The notes: generated by a model not told the origin, from the letters alone. Shown: positions 7,562 to 16,032, counted from the first letter of the stretch. The stretch: DNA of 64,000 bases from Marinibacterium anthonyi (GCA_003217735.2 CP031585.1:3025501-3089500), one strand, 5' to 3'. Translations and numbers: made by a program.

Positions 7562-8493
7562 AACGCTCTCTGGTGCTGCACCTGGGGCTCGTCGGGCTGC
7601 TGTTTGCGCTGCAATTCGTGCTGCCGGCCTATCATCACGGCAATCTTGCCCGGGTGATGGTGCTGGCGACATACGCAATCGGCTACAACGTGCTGTTCGG
7701 CTACACCGGGCTGCTGAGCCTGGGCCACGCGCTGTTCTTCGCGGCCGGCATGTACGGCATGGGGATCGCCGTCGACCATTTCGGCGCCGCCCCCGCCCCC
7801 GCGCTGCTGGCCGGGCTGGTCTTCGCCCTGGTCGTCGCGGGCGCGGTGGGCGCGCTGGCGCTGCGCACCACCGGCGTCGCCTTCATGATCGTCACGCTGA
7901 TGTTCGCGCAGGCCGGATACCTCACCATCCTTTATTTCGCCGACTATACCCATGGCGACGAGGGTTTCGTCATCCAGCAGGCGCAACGGGTGCTGTGGGG
8001 GATCGACCTGTCCGATCCGACCTGGCGGTATCTTTCGGCCTGGGTCCTGTTCTCGGCCTGCCTGCTGGGGACGCTGCGGATGATGCACCGCCCCTTTGGC
8101 CGCACGCTGATCGCCATCCGCGAGAACGAGGAACGCGCCCGGATGCTGGGCTATGACACTTTCGCCCACAAATGGGCGGCGGTGCTGGTGTCGGGCGGGA
8201 TCTCGGGCCTGTCGGGGGCGGCCTACGGGTTGCTGTTCGGCTACGTGGGGGCCAGTTTCGCATCCGTCCAATATTCGATCTTCCCGCTGCTCTGGGTGCT
8301 GCTGGGCGGTGCGGGCACGATCCTGGGGCCGTTCATCGGCACGCTGTTCATGTTCTACCTGATCGACCTGGCCTCGGGCATCACCACCGCCTACATGCTG
8401 ATCGCCGGCGTCGTGCTGGTGCTGCTGACGCTCTGGGCGCCGCAGGGGCTGGTGGGCGAAATGCGCCGCCGGGTCTGGGGATGGCTGCCATGA
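7558..8493 (+). CDS. livM: Branched-chain-amino-acid-type ABC transporter permease 2
   Basis: A 311-residue LivM-like permease. Typical text includes YNVLFGYTGLLSLGHALFF and, towards the end, GGAGTILGPFIGTLFM. About eight to ten membrane segments. The start is the ATG within the ATGA overlap with livH; upstream in-frame sequence belongs to a longer open frame without homology. The 3' end overlaps the ATPase gene by ATGA. The short EAA-like cytoplasmic loop between the two central helices should contact LivG/LivF. Confidence 0.9.
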   Translation: MKRSLVLHLGLVGLLFALQFVLPAYHHGNLARVMVLATYAIGYNVLFGYTGLLSLGHALFFAAGMYGMGIAVDHFGAAPAPALLAGLVFALVVAGAVGALALRTTGVAFMIVTLMFAQAGYLTILYFADYTHGDEGFVIQQAQRVLWGIDLSDPTWRYLSAWVLFSACLLGTLRMMHRPFGRTLIAIRENEERARMLGYDTFAHKWAAVLVSGGISGLSGAAYGLLFGYVGASFASVQYSIFPLLWVLLGGAGTILGPFIGTLFMFYLIDLASGITTAYMLIAGVVLVLLTLWAPQGLVGEMRRRVWGWLP

Positions 8494-9176
8494 TCCTGTC
8501 GACCGCGGGCCTCACCCGGCATTTCCATGGGCTGAAGGCGGTCCAGAACGTCGATTTCGCCCTGCCGCAGGGCGAGGTCCGCGCGCTGATCGGACCCAAC
8601 GGCGCGGGCAAGACGACCTTTGTCAGCCTGCTGTGCGGACGGATCCCGCCGACCTCCGGCACGGTCACCTTCGAGGGGCGCGACATCACCGCCCTGCCCG
8701 CGCACCGGCGGATCCGGCTGGGCATGGCCTACACCTTCCAGATCACCTCGATCTTCACCGGGCTGTCCGTGGCCGAAAACGTCCGGCTCGCCGCCCGTCA
8801 CCGGGACGTCTCGCCCACCGAGGCGCTGGACCGCGTCGGGCTTGCGGGCCAGGGCGACGCGCTGGCCGGCGATCTGTCCTACGGCCACCAGCGCCTGCTG
8901 GAGATCGCCATGGGCCTGGTGCAATCGCCCCGCCTGCTGATCCTGGACGAACCGACGCAAGGCTTGTCCGATGCCGAGATCGCGCGGTTCAAGACGCTGA
9001 TCCGGGACCTCGCCGGGGATACGACGATCCTGCTGATCGAACACAACATGTCCGTGGTGATGGAAACCGCCGACCGGGTCAGCGTGCTGAACTTCGGCGA
9101 GATCCTGGCCGAAGGCACGCCGGAGGAGATCCACGCCGATGCCGCCGTGCAGGCCGCCTACCTGGGGACGGGGTGA
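8490..9176 (+). CDS. livG: HAAT-family ABC transporter ATP-binding protein 1
   Basis: A 228-residue cytoplasmic ATPase with Walker A GPNGAGKTT (35-43), a shortened signature LSYGHQR, Walker [12 protein letters not shown] and the H-loop histidine in LLIEHNMSVVM. LSYGHQR in place of LSGGQ is common in LivG proteins. The chain is slightly shorter than the usual 250 residues because the loop before the signature is reduced. ATG 8490 is selected because GGGG lies 9 nt upstream; ATG 8481 has no SD. It is followed directly by livF, whose ATG begins on the base after the stop. Confidence 0.9.
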   Translation: MILSTAGLTRHFHGLKAVQNVDFALPQGEVRALIGPNGAGKTTFVSLLCGRIPPTSGTVTFEGRDITALPAHRRIRLGMAYTFQITSIFTGLSVAENVRLAARHRDVSPTEALDRVGLAGQGDALAGDLSYGHQRLLEIAMGLVQSPRLLILDEPTQGLSDAEIARFKTLIRDLAGDTTILLIEHNMSVVMETADRVSVLNFGEILAEGTPEEIHADAAVQAAYLGTG

Positions 9177-9872
9177 ATGCTGGAACTGGACGGGATCAAC
9201 ACGGGCTACGGCAAGGCGCAGGTGCTGCGGGATTTCTCTCTGACGGTCGAGGCAGGCGAGATCCTGTGCCTGTTCGGCCGCAACGGGGCCGGCAAGACGA
9301 CGACGATGAAGGCGATCATGGGGCTGCTGCCGCTGTGGTCCGGCCGGATCCGCATCGACGGCGAGGATATCGGCGCGTTGCCCGCCCACCAGGTGCCCCT
9401 GCGCGGGATCGGCTACATCCCCCAGGGGCGGCGGTTGTTTTCCGAACTGACGGTGGCGCAGAACCTCGAGATCGGGCTGATGGCGCGGAAATCGGGCCCG
9501 GACGTTCTGGATGAAGTCCTGACGCTGTTTCCCCGGCTGAAGGAACGGATGCGCCAGCGGGCCGAGACCCTGTCGGGGGGCGAACAGCAGATGCTGGCCA
9601 CCGCGCGCGCGCTGTGCCTGCGCCCCAAGGCGCTTCTGCTGGATGAGCCGACCGAGGGGCTGCAGCCGTCGATGATCGAGGCGATCCGGCAGGTCATCGT
9701 GAAGATGCGCGACCAGGGGGTGGCCGTCCTGCTGGTGGAACAGCGGGTCGATGCGGTGCTGTCGGTGGCGGACCGCGTGGCGTTCATCGAGAACGGGCGC
9801 AATGGCGAGGTGCTGCCGGCCGCGACCCTGCGCGCCGATCACCGGCTGGTGGAACGCTACATCGGCGTCTGA
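9177..9872 (+). CDS. livF: HAAT-family ABC transporter ATP-binding protein 2
   Basis: A 231-residue ATPase with Walker A GRNGAGKTT (34-42), signature LSGGEQQ, Walker B LLLDEPTEGL and VLLVEQRVDAVL at the H-loop, the usual LivF pattern. It completes a binding protein, two permeases and two ATPases, so the operon is a full importer. The ATG directly abuts the livG stop. The transcript probably ends after this gene, at or near a pair of tandem palindromes beginning 29 nt downstream. Confidence 0.9.
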   Translation: MLELDGINTGYGKAQVLRDFSLTVEAGEILCLFGRNGAGKTTTMKAIMGLLPLWSGRIRIDGEDIGALPAHQVPLRGIGYIPQGRRLFSELTVAQNLEIGLMARKSGPDVLDEVLTLFPRLKERMRQRAETLSGGEQQMLATARALCLRPKALLLDEPTEGLQPSMIEAIRQVIVKMRDQGVAVLLVEQRVDAVLSVADRVAFIENGRNGEVLPAATLRADHRLVERYIGV

Positions 9873-9901
9873 GGATCGGCGACTGACGACGGTACGGGCC
9901 A

Positions 9902-9949
9902 AGATTTTTCGCCGAAAAATCTGGTCGAGATTATTCGTCGAATAATCTC
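9902..9949. repeat. Tandem palindrome pair, first occurrence
   Basis: Two perfect palindromes stand side by side. The first has arms AGATTTTTCG and CGAAAAATCT around one base (9902-9922). The second has arms GAGATTATTCG and CGAATAATCTC around one base (9927-9949). Only four bases separate them and a C-run follows. An equivalent pair of nearly the same sequence occurs at 17310-17360. They are AT-rich islands in GC-rich DNA and may form cruciforms or serve as bidirectional terminators or protein sites. Confidence 0.75.
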
Positions 9950-10055
9950 CCCCCACCCGAACGCGCCACGACGATTAGCCGGTTGGTAACCCTTGCCGTC
10001 CTAACCTCCCCTCGCTTGCAGATGCGCCGGACGCGACCACAAAGGGAGGGGCTGC

Positions 10056-10823
10056 TTGCCGCAGGACATGCCGAGCCAGGACGTTCCGTCCCAAGACGTC
10101 GCATTCGACCGCGCCATCGACGTGCCCGAACCGTGCCGCGCCGAGCTGATCAAACTGATGACGGGCTTCGTCGACAGCGAGTTGTCCAGCGCCTCGGGTT
10201 TTTCCGAGGTGATCGCCCTTGGCCCCAGCCTCAAGGAAGCGATGGCACTTGCCCGGATCGTGCATGAAAAGATCCGGGCCGCCGACACGGTCTGCACCAT
10301 CCTCGGCACATTCGAAACGGACATGGGCCGCTACGAACTCCCGCATCCCTGGTCCGCCCGGATCGGGCGCGACGACGCCATCGGCTGCGCCAGGTGTGGC
10401 GGCGACCGGCGGCTGGCGGTCTTTCATTACCCGCTGGACGGCTGGACCGACACGGTTGTCATGCACCACCTGCTGGGGTCCGCCGTCTGCATCCAGCTGG
10501 AGGAATATTCCAACATGTCCTTTCGTCCGCTGGCCGATGCCTTCGGCGCGATCCGCATCGACGAGCTTCGCCACGCCATGCTTGCCCGCGAGGGTGTGAC
10601 CCGCGCCCTGGCCCGGGGGGAGCGCGAGGCGGTGCAGCAGTCGGTAACCTATTGGTGGCCGCGGGTGGCGCATTGTTTCGGCAAGGAAAGATCCGCGAAA
10701 TACCGCGCCCTGCGCCGCATGGGCCTGCGCCACAGGCCGAACGAAATGCTGCGCAAGACCTGGGAACAGGAGATGCGCGCCTTCCTGGACCGGGCGCATC
10801 TGAGCGCACCGATGGTCGTCTGA
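10056..10823 (+). CDS. PaaA/PaaC-like ferritin-fold protein with one altered di-iron ligand motif
   Basis: The 255-residue helical protein resembles the phenylacetyl-CoA epoxidase subunits PaaA/PaaC (ring 1,2-phenylacetyl-CoA epoxidase family). The fourth-helix motif DELRHAM keeps the ExxH ligands, but the second-helix position that is EAGH in PaaA reads EKIR, so one iron ligand pair seems lost. This suggests a degenerate or structural member, like PaaC. There are no other paa genes nearby. TTG 10056 is favoured as the start: GGAGG lies 6 nt before it, whereas the ATG at 10068 would be 18 nt away. A stretch of 191 bp without a recognisable element separates it from the next gene. Function is unknown. 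Confidence 0.6.
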   Translation: MPQDMPSQDVPSQDVAFDRAIDVPEPCRAELIKLMTGFVDSELSSASGFSEVIALGPSLKEAMALARIVHEKIRAADTVCTILGTFETDMGRYELPHPWSARIGRDDAIGCARCGGDRRLAVFHYPLDGWTDTVVMHHLLGSAVCIQLEEYSNMSFRPLADAFGAIRIDELRHAMLAREGVTRALARGEREAVQQSVTYWWPRVAHCFGKERSAKYRALRRMGLRHRPNEMLRKTWEQEMRAFLDRAHLSAPMVV

Positions 10824-11014
10824 TACCACGCACCCGTTTGACGCGCCCTCGGGCCTCCACCGCCTCCCGCCAAAACCCCGGTCTTCGCCGCGTGCCTCCC
10901 TGCGGGCGATCCGTCGCGCCCGCGCGACTGCCCGGTTGTCTGCGCGAGCGAACAGAGGCAAGGTCTGCCCGATCCCCGCGCCGCGGCGCGGTCAATGACA
11001 GGAAGGACAGGACC

Positions 11015-12670
11015 ATGCAGCGCCATGGCGGACAGCTTCTGGTCGAGAGCCTCGTCGCTCTCGGCGCCACGAAAAGTTTCGGGATTCCGGGCGAAAGCTA
11101 CCTCGCGGTGCTGGACGCCCTGCATGACACGAGCGGGCGGCTCGACTTTGTGCTGTGCCGCAACGAAGGCGGCGCGGCCTTTGCCGCCGCAGCCTGGGGC
11201 AAGCTGACCGGCACGCCCGGCATCTGCTTTGTCACGCGCGGCCCCGGCGCGACCAATGCGTCCATCGGCGTGCACACGGCGATGCAGGACAGCGCGCCGA
11301 TGCTGCTGTTCGTGGGCCAGGTCGGCACCGACATGCGCGAACGCGAGGCCTTCCAGGAGGTCAATTATCGCGCGGTCTTCGGCACCATGGCCAAATGGGC
11401 GACCGAGATCGACCAGGTGGACCGCATCCCCGAGATCCTCGCCCGCGCCTGGACCCATGCCACCTCGGGCCGCCCCGGCCCCGTGGTCATCGCCCTGCCC
11501 GAGGACATGTTGACCACGCTGACCGACACCGCCCCCCTGACCGGCCCGTCCGAGATCGTCGACCCCGCGCCCGATGCCGCGGCCGTGGAAAAGGCCCGTA
11601 CCCTTCTGGCCGGCGCCGACCGGCCCGTGCTGCTGATGGGAGGCTGCAACTGGACGGCCGAGGGGCAGACGGCGCTGCAGGGCTTTGCCGAGGCGTCCGA
11701 CATCCCTGTCGTCGCCGCGTTCCGCTACCAGGATCAGTTCGACAATTTCTCGCCCGTCTATGCCGGCGAGGCCGGGGTCGGCATGCCGCCCAACGTCCGC
11801 AAGCTGCTGGAAGAGGCGGACGTGATCCTGGCGGTCAACGTGCGGTTCGGAGAGATGACCACCGGCGCCTACGAGATCTTCGACGTGCCCTGCCCGCGTC
11901 AGAAGATTGTGCATGTGCATGGATCGGACCTGGAAATCGGCAAGATCTACCAGCCGGTGCTGGGCATCCAGGCCGGCCCCAACAGCTTTGCGCGGGCACT
12001 GGGCCCGGTGCGGGGCCAATGGGGCGACTGGACGCGCGCGGCGCGGGCCGCCTACCTTGGCTCGATGGAGGCGCCGGATCAGCCCTCGCCCGTGGACATG
12101 GTCAAGGTGTCGGCCTATTTGCGGGACGTGTTGCCCGACGATGTGATCGTCACCAATGGCGCGGGCAATTTCGCGATCTGGCCGAACAAGTTCATGACCT
12201 ACGGGCCGAAGGCGCGGCTGCTGGCGCCGCAATCGGGGGCGATGGGATACGGGCTGCCGGCGGCGGTTGCGGCCAAGGTGGCGTGCCCGGACCGGATGGT
12301 GGTGTGTTTTGCCGGCGACGGGGATTTCCAGATGACCTGTTCCGAGCTTGGCACCGCGCTGCAGGCCGGGGCGCAGCCGATCGTGCTGATCGTCAACAAC
12401 GGGGTCTACGGGACCATCCGGGCGCACCAGGAAAACCATTATCCGGCGCGGGTGTCGGGCACGACCATGGTGAACCCGGATTTCGTCGCGCTGGCGAAGG
12501 CCTACGGGTTTCATGCGGAGCGGGTCGAGACCACCGAGGCGTTCGCGGCGGCCTTCGAGCGGGCGGCGGCGAGCGGGACCGGGGCCGTGCTGGACCTGAA
12601 TGTGTCGGCCGAGGCGATCACGCCCAGGCGGACGCTGAGCCAGATGCGGGAGGCGGCGCTGGCGAAATAG
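11015..12670 (+). CDS. Thiamine diphosphate-dependent enzyme of the acetolactate synthase family
   Basis: A 551-residue enzyme with the three-domain ThDP fold. The N-terminal domain has the catalytic glutamate in RNEGGAAFAA and the loop TRGPGATNAS. The C-terminal domain has the Mg/ThDP signature GDG at FAGDGDFQMTCSE with VNN about 26 residues on. These enzymes decarboxylate or ligate 2-keto acids. The length and the lack of an adjacent small IlvN subunit argue against biosynthetic acetolactate synthase. Members of this size include sulfoacetaldehyde acetyltransferase, glyoxylate carboligase and benzoylformate decarboxylase; I cannot choose. ATG 11015 has GGAAGG 8 nt upstream. The gene is followed by a repeat-rich 332-bp gap. 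Confidence 0.82.
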   Translation: MQRHGGQLLVESLVALGATKSFGIPGESYLAVLDALHDTSGRLDFVLCRNEGGAAFAAAAWGKLTGTPGICFVTRGPGATNASIGVHTAMQDSAPMLLFVGQVGTDMREREAFQEVNYRAVFGTMAKWATEIDQVDRIPEILARAWTHATSGRPGPVVIALPEDMLTTLTDTAPLTGPSEIVDPAPDAAAVEKARTLLAGADRPVLLMGGCNWTAEGQTALQGFAEASDIPVVAAFRYQDQFDNFSPVYAGEAGVGMPPNVRKLLEEADVILAVNVRFGEMTTGAYEIFDVPCPRQKIVHVHGSDLEIGKIYQPVLGIQAGPNSFARALGPVRGQWGDWTRAARAAYLGSMEAPDQPSPVDMVKVSAYLRDVLPDDVIVTNGAGNFAIWPNKFMTYGPKARLLAPQSGAMGYGLPAAVAAKVACPDRMVVCFAGDGDFQMTCSELGTALQAGAQPIVLIVNNGVYGTIRAHQENHYPARVSGTTMVNPDFVALAKAYGFHAERVETTEAFAAAFERAAASGTGAVLDLNVSAEAITPRRTLSQMREAALAK

Positions 12671-12680
12671 GCCGACGGTG

Positions 12681-12738
12681 CCCGCCGGTGGCTTTGAGAG
12701 GATGCCTCCGGCGGGAGTATTTGGGCAAAGATGAAGAT
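12681..12738 (+). repeat. Terminator-like inverted repeat with dispersed repeat copy B
   Basis: CCCGCCGG (12681-12688) pairs with CCGGCGGG (12708-12715) across a 19-base loop. The right arm continues into GAGTATTTGGGCAAAG and ATGAAGA, the dispersed-repeat pattern. It lies 10 nt after the ThDP-enzyme stop, so it may end that transcript. The following run is short (TATTT). Confidence 0.5.
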
Positions 12739-12856
12739 GCGCGGGGGGTGTCCCACGCGTGGGACATTTTGCAGGTCGTTTAAAATCAATGGGTTGCAGA
12801 GGCGGATTAACCATTTGTGAGGGTTTGGGCCTGGCGGTCGAGGGCCCGCGGGCGGA

Positions 12857-12895
12857 GCCGGAGGGAGGAGGTATTTTTGCCAAGAAGAAGATGCG
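12857..12895 (+). repeat. Copy C of the dispersed intergenic repeat
   Basis: GGAGGGAGGAGGTATTTTTG followed by CCAAGAAGAAGATGCGG. The block TATTTTTG-CCAAGAAGAAG aligns with copies A (560) and B (12705). Confidence 0.55.
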
Positions 12896-12904
12896 GCGTG
12901 GTGC

Positions 12905-12941
12905 GGGGATGATCCGGGGATGATCCGGGGATGATCCGGGG
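12905..12941 (+). repeat. Three tandem copies of GGGGATGATCC
   Basis: The unit GGGGATGATCC is repeated at 12905-12915, 12916-12926 and 12927-12937, followed by GGGG. The period is 11 bp, the same as in repeats at 41894 and 45382. Each unit carries a TGA on the plus strand. Confidence 0.85.
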
Positions 12942-13002
12942 CACGCTTGTTGTGGGAGCGGTTTCGGGATAGGGCGCTGATGAGGATTGGGAGAGGATAT
13001 CC

Positions 13003-14166
13003 ATGATTTTCGCCGACAGAATGGCGCGCCTGGGGACGGAATCGGCTTTTGTCGTTCTGGCCCGGGCCCAGGCCCTTGCCGCCAAGGGACAGGACATCAT
13101 CAACCTTGGCATCGGGCAGCCGGATTTCCGCACACCCGAGCATATCGTCGAGGCCGGGATCCAGGCGCTGAAGGACGGGCATCACGGCTATACGCCCGCC
13201 AACGGCCTGGCCGTGCTGCGCGAGGCGGTGGCGGCGGATCTGGAAGCACGTCATGGCGCGAAGGTGGATCCCGATTGTGTCGTGGTGGTGCCGGGCGGCA
13301 AGCCGACGATGTTCTTTGCGGTCATGATGTTCGGCCAGCCGGGCGCCGAGATCCTGTATCCGAACCCGGGCTTTCCGATCTATGAAAGCGTCATCCGGTT
13401 TTCCGGGGCCACGCCGGTGCCGATGGCGCTGGAAGAGGCCAACGGGTTTTCGTTTTCGGCCGAGACGGTGCTGGGCCAGATCACCGACCGCACGCGGCTG
13501 ATCATCATCAATTCGCCCGCCAATCCCACCGGCGGCGTCACCCCCCGCGCGGAGATCGACAGGCTGGTGGCGGGGCTGGCCGAGTGGCCCGATGTGGCGA
13601 TCCTGTCGGACGAGATCTATTCGCGGATGCTGTATGGCGGGCGCGAACATGTGAGCCTGCTGCAATATCCCGAGATCCGCGACCGGCTGATCGTGCTGGA
13701 CGGCTGGTCGAAGACCTATGCGATGACCGGCTGGCGGCTGGGCTACGCGGTCTGGCCCGAGGCGGCGGTGGACGAGGTCACGCGGCTGTGCATCAACGAC
13801 CATTCCTGTGTGAATGCATCCGCCCAATATGCCGGGCTGGCCGCGCTGCAGGGGCCGCAGGATGCGGTCGAGGAGATGGTGGCGCAGTTCGATGCGCGCC
13901 GGAAGGTGATCGTGGAGGCGCTGAATGGGTTGCCCGGCGTGTCCTGCACGGATCCGGCCGGGGCATTCTATGCCTTCGCCAATGTCTCGGGCACCGGGAT
14001 GACGGCGGCGCAGGCGCAGGATGTGTTCCTGGACAAGGCCGGGGTGGCGAGCGTGGCGGGCACGTCCTTTGGGTCCTGGGGCGAAGGCTACGTGCGGTTT
14101 TCCTATGCCAACAGCACCGAGAACATCGAACGCGCCATCGAGCGGATCGCCAAGGTCCTGGGCTGA
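13003..14166 (+). CDS. Class I/II pyridoxal-phosphate aminotransferase
   Basis: A 387-residue fold-type I aminotransferase. IGQPDFRTP near residue 40 and GYTPANG are the substrate-side signatures. NPTGGV, SDEIYSRM and the Schiff-base lysine in WSKTYAMTGWRLGY mark the PLP site, and VRFSYANS gives the conserved arginine that binds the substrate carboxylate. It belongs to the aspartate aminotransferase-like group (AAT_I), with 2-oxoglutarate the usual acceptor. The amino donor is not clear. The gene stands alone between the repeat-rich gap and a convergent SDR, so context gives no substrate. GAGAGG lies 8 nt before the ATG. Confidence 0.87.
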   Translation: MIFADRMARLGTESAFVVLARAQALAAKGQDIINLGIGQPDFRTPEHIVEAGIQALKDGHHGYTPANGLAVLREAVAADLEARHGAKVDPDCVVVVPGGKPTMFFAVMMFGQPGAEILYPNPGFPIYESVIRFSGATPVPMALEEANGFSFSAETVLGQITDRTRLIIINSPANPTGGVTPRAEIDRLVAGLAEWPDVAILSDEIYSRMLYGGREHVSLLQYPEIRDRLIVLDGWSKTYAMTGWRLGYAVWPEAAVDEVTRLCINDHSCVNASAQYAGLAALQGPQDAVEEMVAQFDARRKVIVEALNGLPGVSCTDPAGAFYAFANVSGTGMTAAQAQDVFLDKAGVASVAGTSFGSWGEGYVRFSYANSTENIERAIERIAKVLG

Positions 14167-14192
14167 GGCGAGTTTGGCCCCGTTATCACGGC

Positions 14193-14302
14193 CGTTTTCA
14201 GGCCCCGTTTTCAGGCCCGTTTTCTGGCCCGTTTTCAGGCCCGTCTTAAGCCCCGCTTTCAGGCCCGTCTTGAGCCCGTCTTGAGCCCGTCTTAAGCCCT
14301 GC
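14193..14302. repeat. Degenerate tandem repeat between convergent genes
   Basis: About nine units of 11-14 bp follow each other, from CCGTTTTCAGGCC to CGTCTTGAGCC and CGTCTTAAGCC. The core is CGTYTTNAGGCC with indels between units. The array fills nearly all of the gap between the aminotransferase stop (14166) and the SDR stop (14305). In both orientations several units supply TGA or TAA codons in different frames, so it may backstop both genes. Spacers are absent, so it is not a CRISPR array. Confidence 0.8.
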
Positions 14303-14304
14303 CG

Positions 14305-15057
14305 TCACCCCTGCGAGGGGGCCAGGGAATAATCCGGCCAGGGCGCCTGGGACATGGCGCCCCCGTCGACCATCAGCGTCTGGCCGGTGATGAAATCGGC
14401 CCGGTCCGAGGCCAGGAACAGCACCGCCTCGGCCACGTCCTGGGGCGTGCCGATGCGGCGCAGCGGCGTGATGGCGGCCCATTTTTCGGCATACCGGCTG
14501 GCTTCGAGCCGGGTGCGGTCGGTGTCGATGGCGCCCGGGGCGACGCAATTGACGCGGATGCCCATGGGCCCCAGTTCCAGCGCCGCGGTCTTGGTGAACT
14601 GGTCGATGCCGCCCTTGGAGGCGCCGTAATCGACCAGGTTCGGATAGGCGCGGTCGTGACAGCCCGAGCCGATGTTGACGATGGCGCCGGTGCGGCCGTG
14701 ATCGACCAGGTGGCGCGCGCCGATGCGGGTGTTCAGGAATGTGCCGCGCAGGTTGGTGGCGATCACCCGGTCCCAGTCTTCCGTCTTGAGGTCCAGCAGC
14801 GGCGCCGAGGTCTGGATCGCGGCGTTGTTGACGATGACCGAGGGTGAGCGCCCGTAATTGTCCACCAGCCGGGTGAACAGCGCTTCGACCTGGTCTTCGT
14901 CGGCGGCATCGCAGGGAAAGACCCCGATGCCGTCGTCGCCCGGCGCCAGCGTGCCGGGCAGCACCGTGACGGCCACTTCGTAGCCTTCGATGCGCATGGC
15001 CCTGGCGATCTCCCGGCCGATGCCGGTGCTGCCGCCCGTGACGAGTGCAAGTGTCAT
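14305..15057 (-). CDS. SDR-family oxidoreductase of the sugar cluster
   Basis: A 250-residue classical short-chain dehydrogenase: TGGSTGIG (7-14), NNAA (77-80), Ser131, Tyr144 and Lys148 (YGASK). ATG 15057 has GGGAGGA 6 nt upstream, so the longer in-frame start is not used. It follows the GbpR-like regulator gene on the same strand after 57 bp, so both probably form one transcript. Related SDRs in sugar clusters are aldose 1-dehydrogenases or act on keto-deoxy acids; here a Gfo/Idh dehydrogenase also exists at 21868, so the pathway may hold two dehydrogenases with different sugars. Substrate unproven. Confidence 0.85.
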   Translation of the reverse strand: MTLALVTGGSTGIGREIARAMRIEGYEVAVTVLPGTLAPGDDGIGVFPCDAADEDQVEALFTRLVDNYGRSPSVIVNNAAIQTSAPLLDLKTEDWDRVIATNLRGTFLNTRIGARHLVDHGRTGAIVNIGSGCHDRAYPNLVDYGASKGGIDQFTKTAALELGPMGIRVNCVAPGAIDTDRTRLEASRYAEKWAAITPLRRIGTPQDVAEAVLFLASDRADFITGQTLMVDGGAMSQAPWPDYSLAPSQG

Positions 15058-15114
15058 GTCGGATCCTCCCCTGCTTTCCGCTAACACGGTCGGAAAAGGT
15101 TCACAATCTTCCGG

Positions 15115-16032
15115 TCAAAGACGGGCGAGGACCTCACTCAGGACCCGGTCGACCGCCGGAGAGAATTGGCGCGCGCGGCTGCGGATGATGAAATAGGGTG
15201 TAACGTGAATGGGTTGCGCGATGTCGAGCATCCTGAGACGGGCGCCGATGCCGGGGCGTGTCAGCAGTTCGGCGACCTCGTTGGAGACCGGAGCTATGAC
15301 GTGGGAGTTTTCCAGCAATGCGAGCATGACAAGGAGCGACGAGCTGTTGGTGATTCCGGCAGGCACCGGAACGCCCGCCGCCGAGAACGCGCCTTCGACC
15401 GCCGCGCGGATCGGCGAGCCGCGTTCCTGCACCACCCAGTCGAAGCGGATCAGGTCCGCGAGGCCGAGGCGCTGCCGGTCCGCCAGCGGATGGTCTTCGT
15501 GCACGATGAGCGAGACGACCTCGTACCTGGCGGGCAGGATGTCGAATTCGCGCGGGTCGTAATCCTGCGGCAGACGGGCCAGGATGAATTCGAAACGCCC
15601 GTCTTCCAGGCCGCGGACCAGTTCGGTGGAGGGGGCGACTTCGATGCTGACCTCGACCCCGGGGGTGGCGGCGCGGACGGCCTGGACGGCGGGCACCAGG
15701 CATTTCACCGCCGGCCCGGTGACGGAGCCGACGCGCACCTCGCCCGCCTGGCCTTCCTTCAGTTCCTCGACCTCGGTTTCCAGGCTGTCCATGGTGGCCA
15801 GGATCGCCCGGCCATGTTGCAGGAAGGCCTGGCCGATGCGGGTGGGGACCATGCCCTTGGGATGGCGCAGGAACAGCTTTTCGCCGATGTCGGCTTCCAG
15901 TTCGGCCAGGATGCGGGAGGCGGCGGGCTGGGACATGGCCAGCGCCCCGGCGGCGATCTGCAGCTTGCCGCTTTCGGCGATCTTCACGATCAGCCGCAGG
16001 TGGTGCGGTTTCAGGCGGCGGGCCAGGTCCAT
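15115..16032 (-). CDS. gbpR: LysR-family regulator, GbpR-like
   Basis: A 305-residue LysR regulator with N-terminal winged helix-turn-helix (about 5-64; LKPHHLRLIVKIAESGKLQI and AAGALAMSQPAASRILAELE) and a LysR effector domain (about 90-300). It is divergent from a ChvE-like sugar receptor gene, as gbpR is in Agrobacterium, where it controls chvE in response to galactose, arabinose or fucose. The name is by this synteny and by the HKF-type opening; I have not aligned it. The 156-bp divergent region contains the palindrome ATTTGCAAAT at 16135-16144 as a possible site. Confidence 0.8.
   Translation of the reverse strand: MDLARRLKPHHLRLIVKIAESGKLQIAAGALAMSQPAASRILAELEADIGEKLFLRHPKGMVPTRIGQAFLQHGRAILATMDSLETEVEELKEGQAGEVRVGSVTGPAVKCLVPAVQAVRAATPGVEVSIEVAPSTELVRGLEDGRFEFILARLPQDYDPREFDILPARYEVVSLIVHEDHPLADRQRLGLADLIRFDWVVQERGSPIRAAVEGAFSAAGVPVPAGITNSSSLLVMLALLENSHVIAPVSNEVAELLTRPGIGARLRMLDIAQPIHVTPYFIIRSRARQFSPAVDRVLSEVLARL

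Larger units (their letters stand above)
12671..13002. other. Repeat-rich intergenic region without a gene
   Basis: No convincing ORF. It contains a terminator-like inverted repeat at 12681-12715 with a dispersed-repeat copy (B) at 12705-12738, a second copy (C) at 12857-12895, and a triplicate 11-bp tandem repeat at 12905-12937. An AT-rich stretch lies around 12778-12815. The next gene has GAGAGG shortly before its ATG at 13003. A promoter for that gene must lie here but I cannot point to it. Confidence 0.7.

Noticed and set aside
10649-12883. Long minus-strand frame opposite the ThDP enzyme
   Set aside because: Complement of a well-supported coding gene; no domain pattern.
14193-14302. CRISPR-like array
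   Set aside because: Units are 11-14 bp and adjacent, with no unique spacers, no leader and no cas genes.
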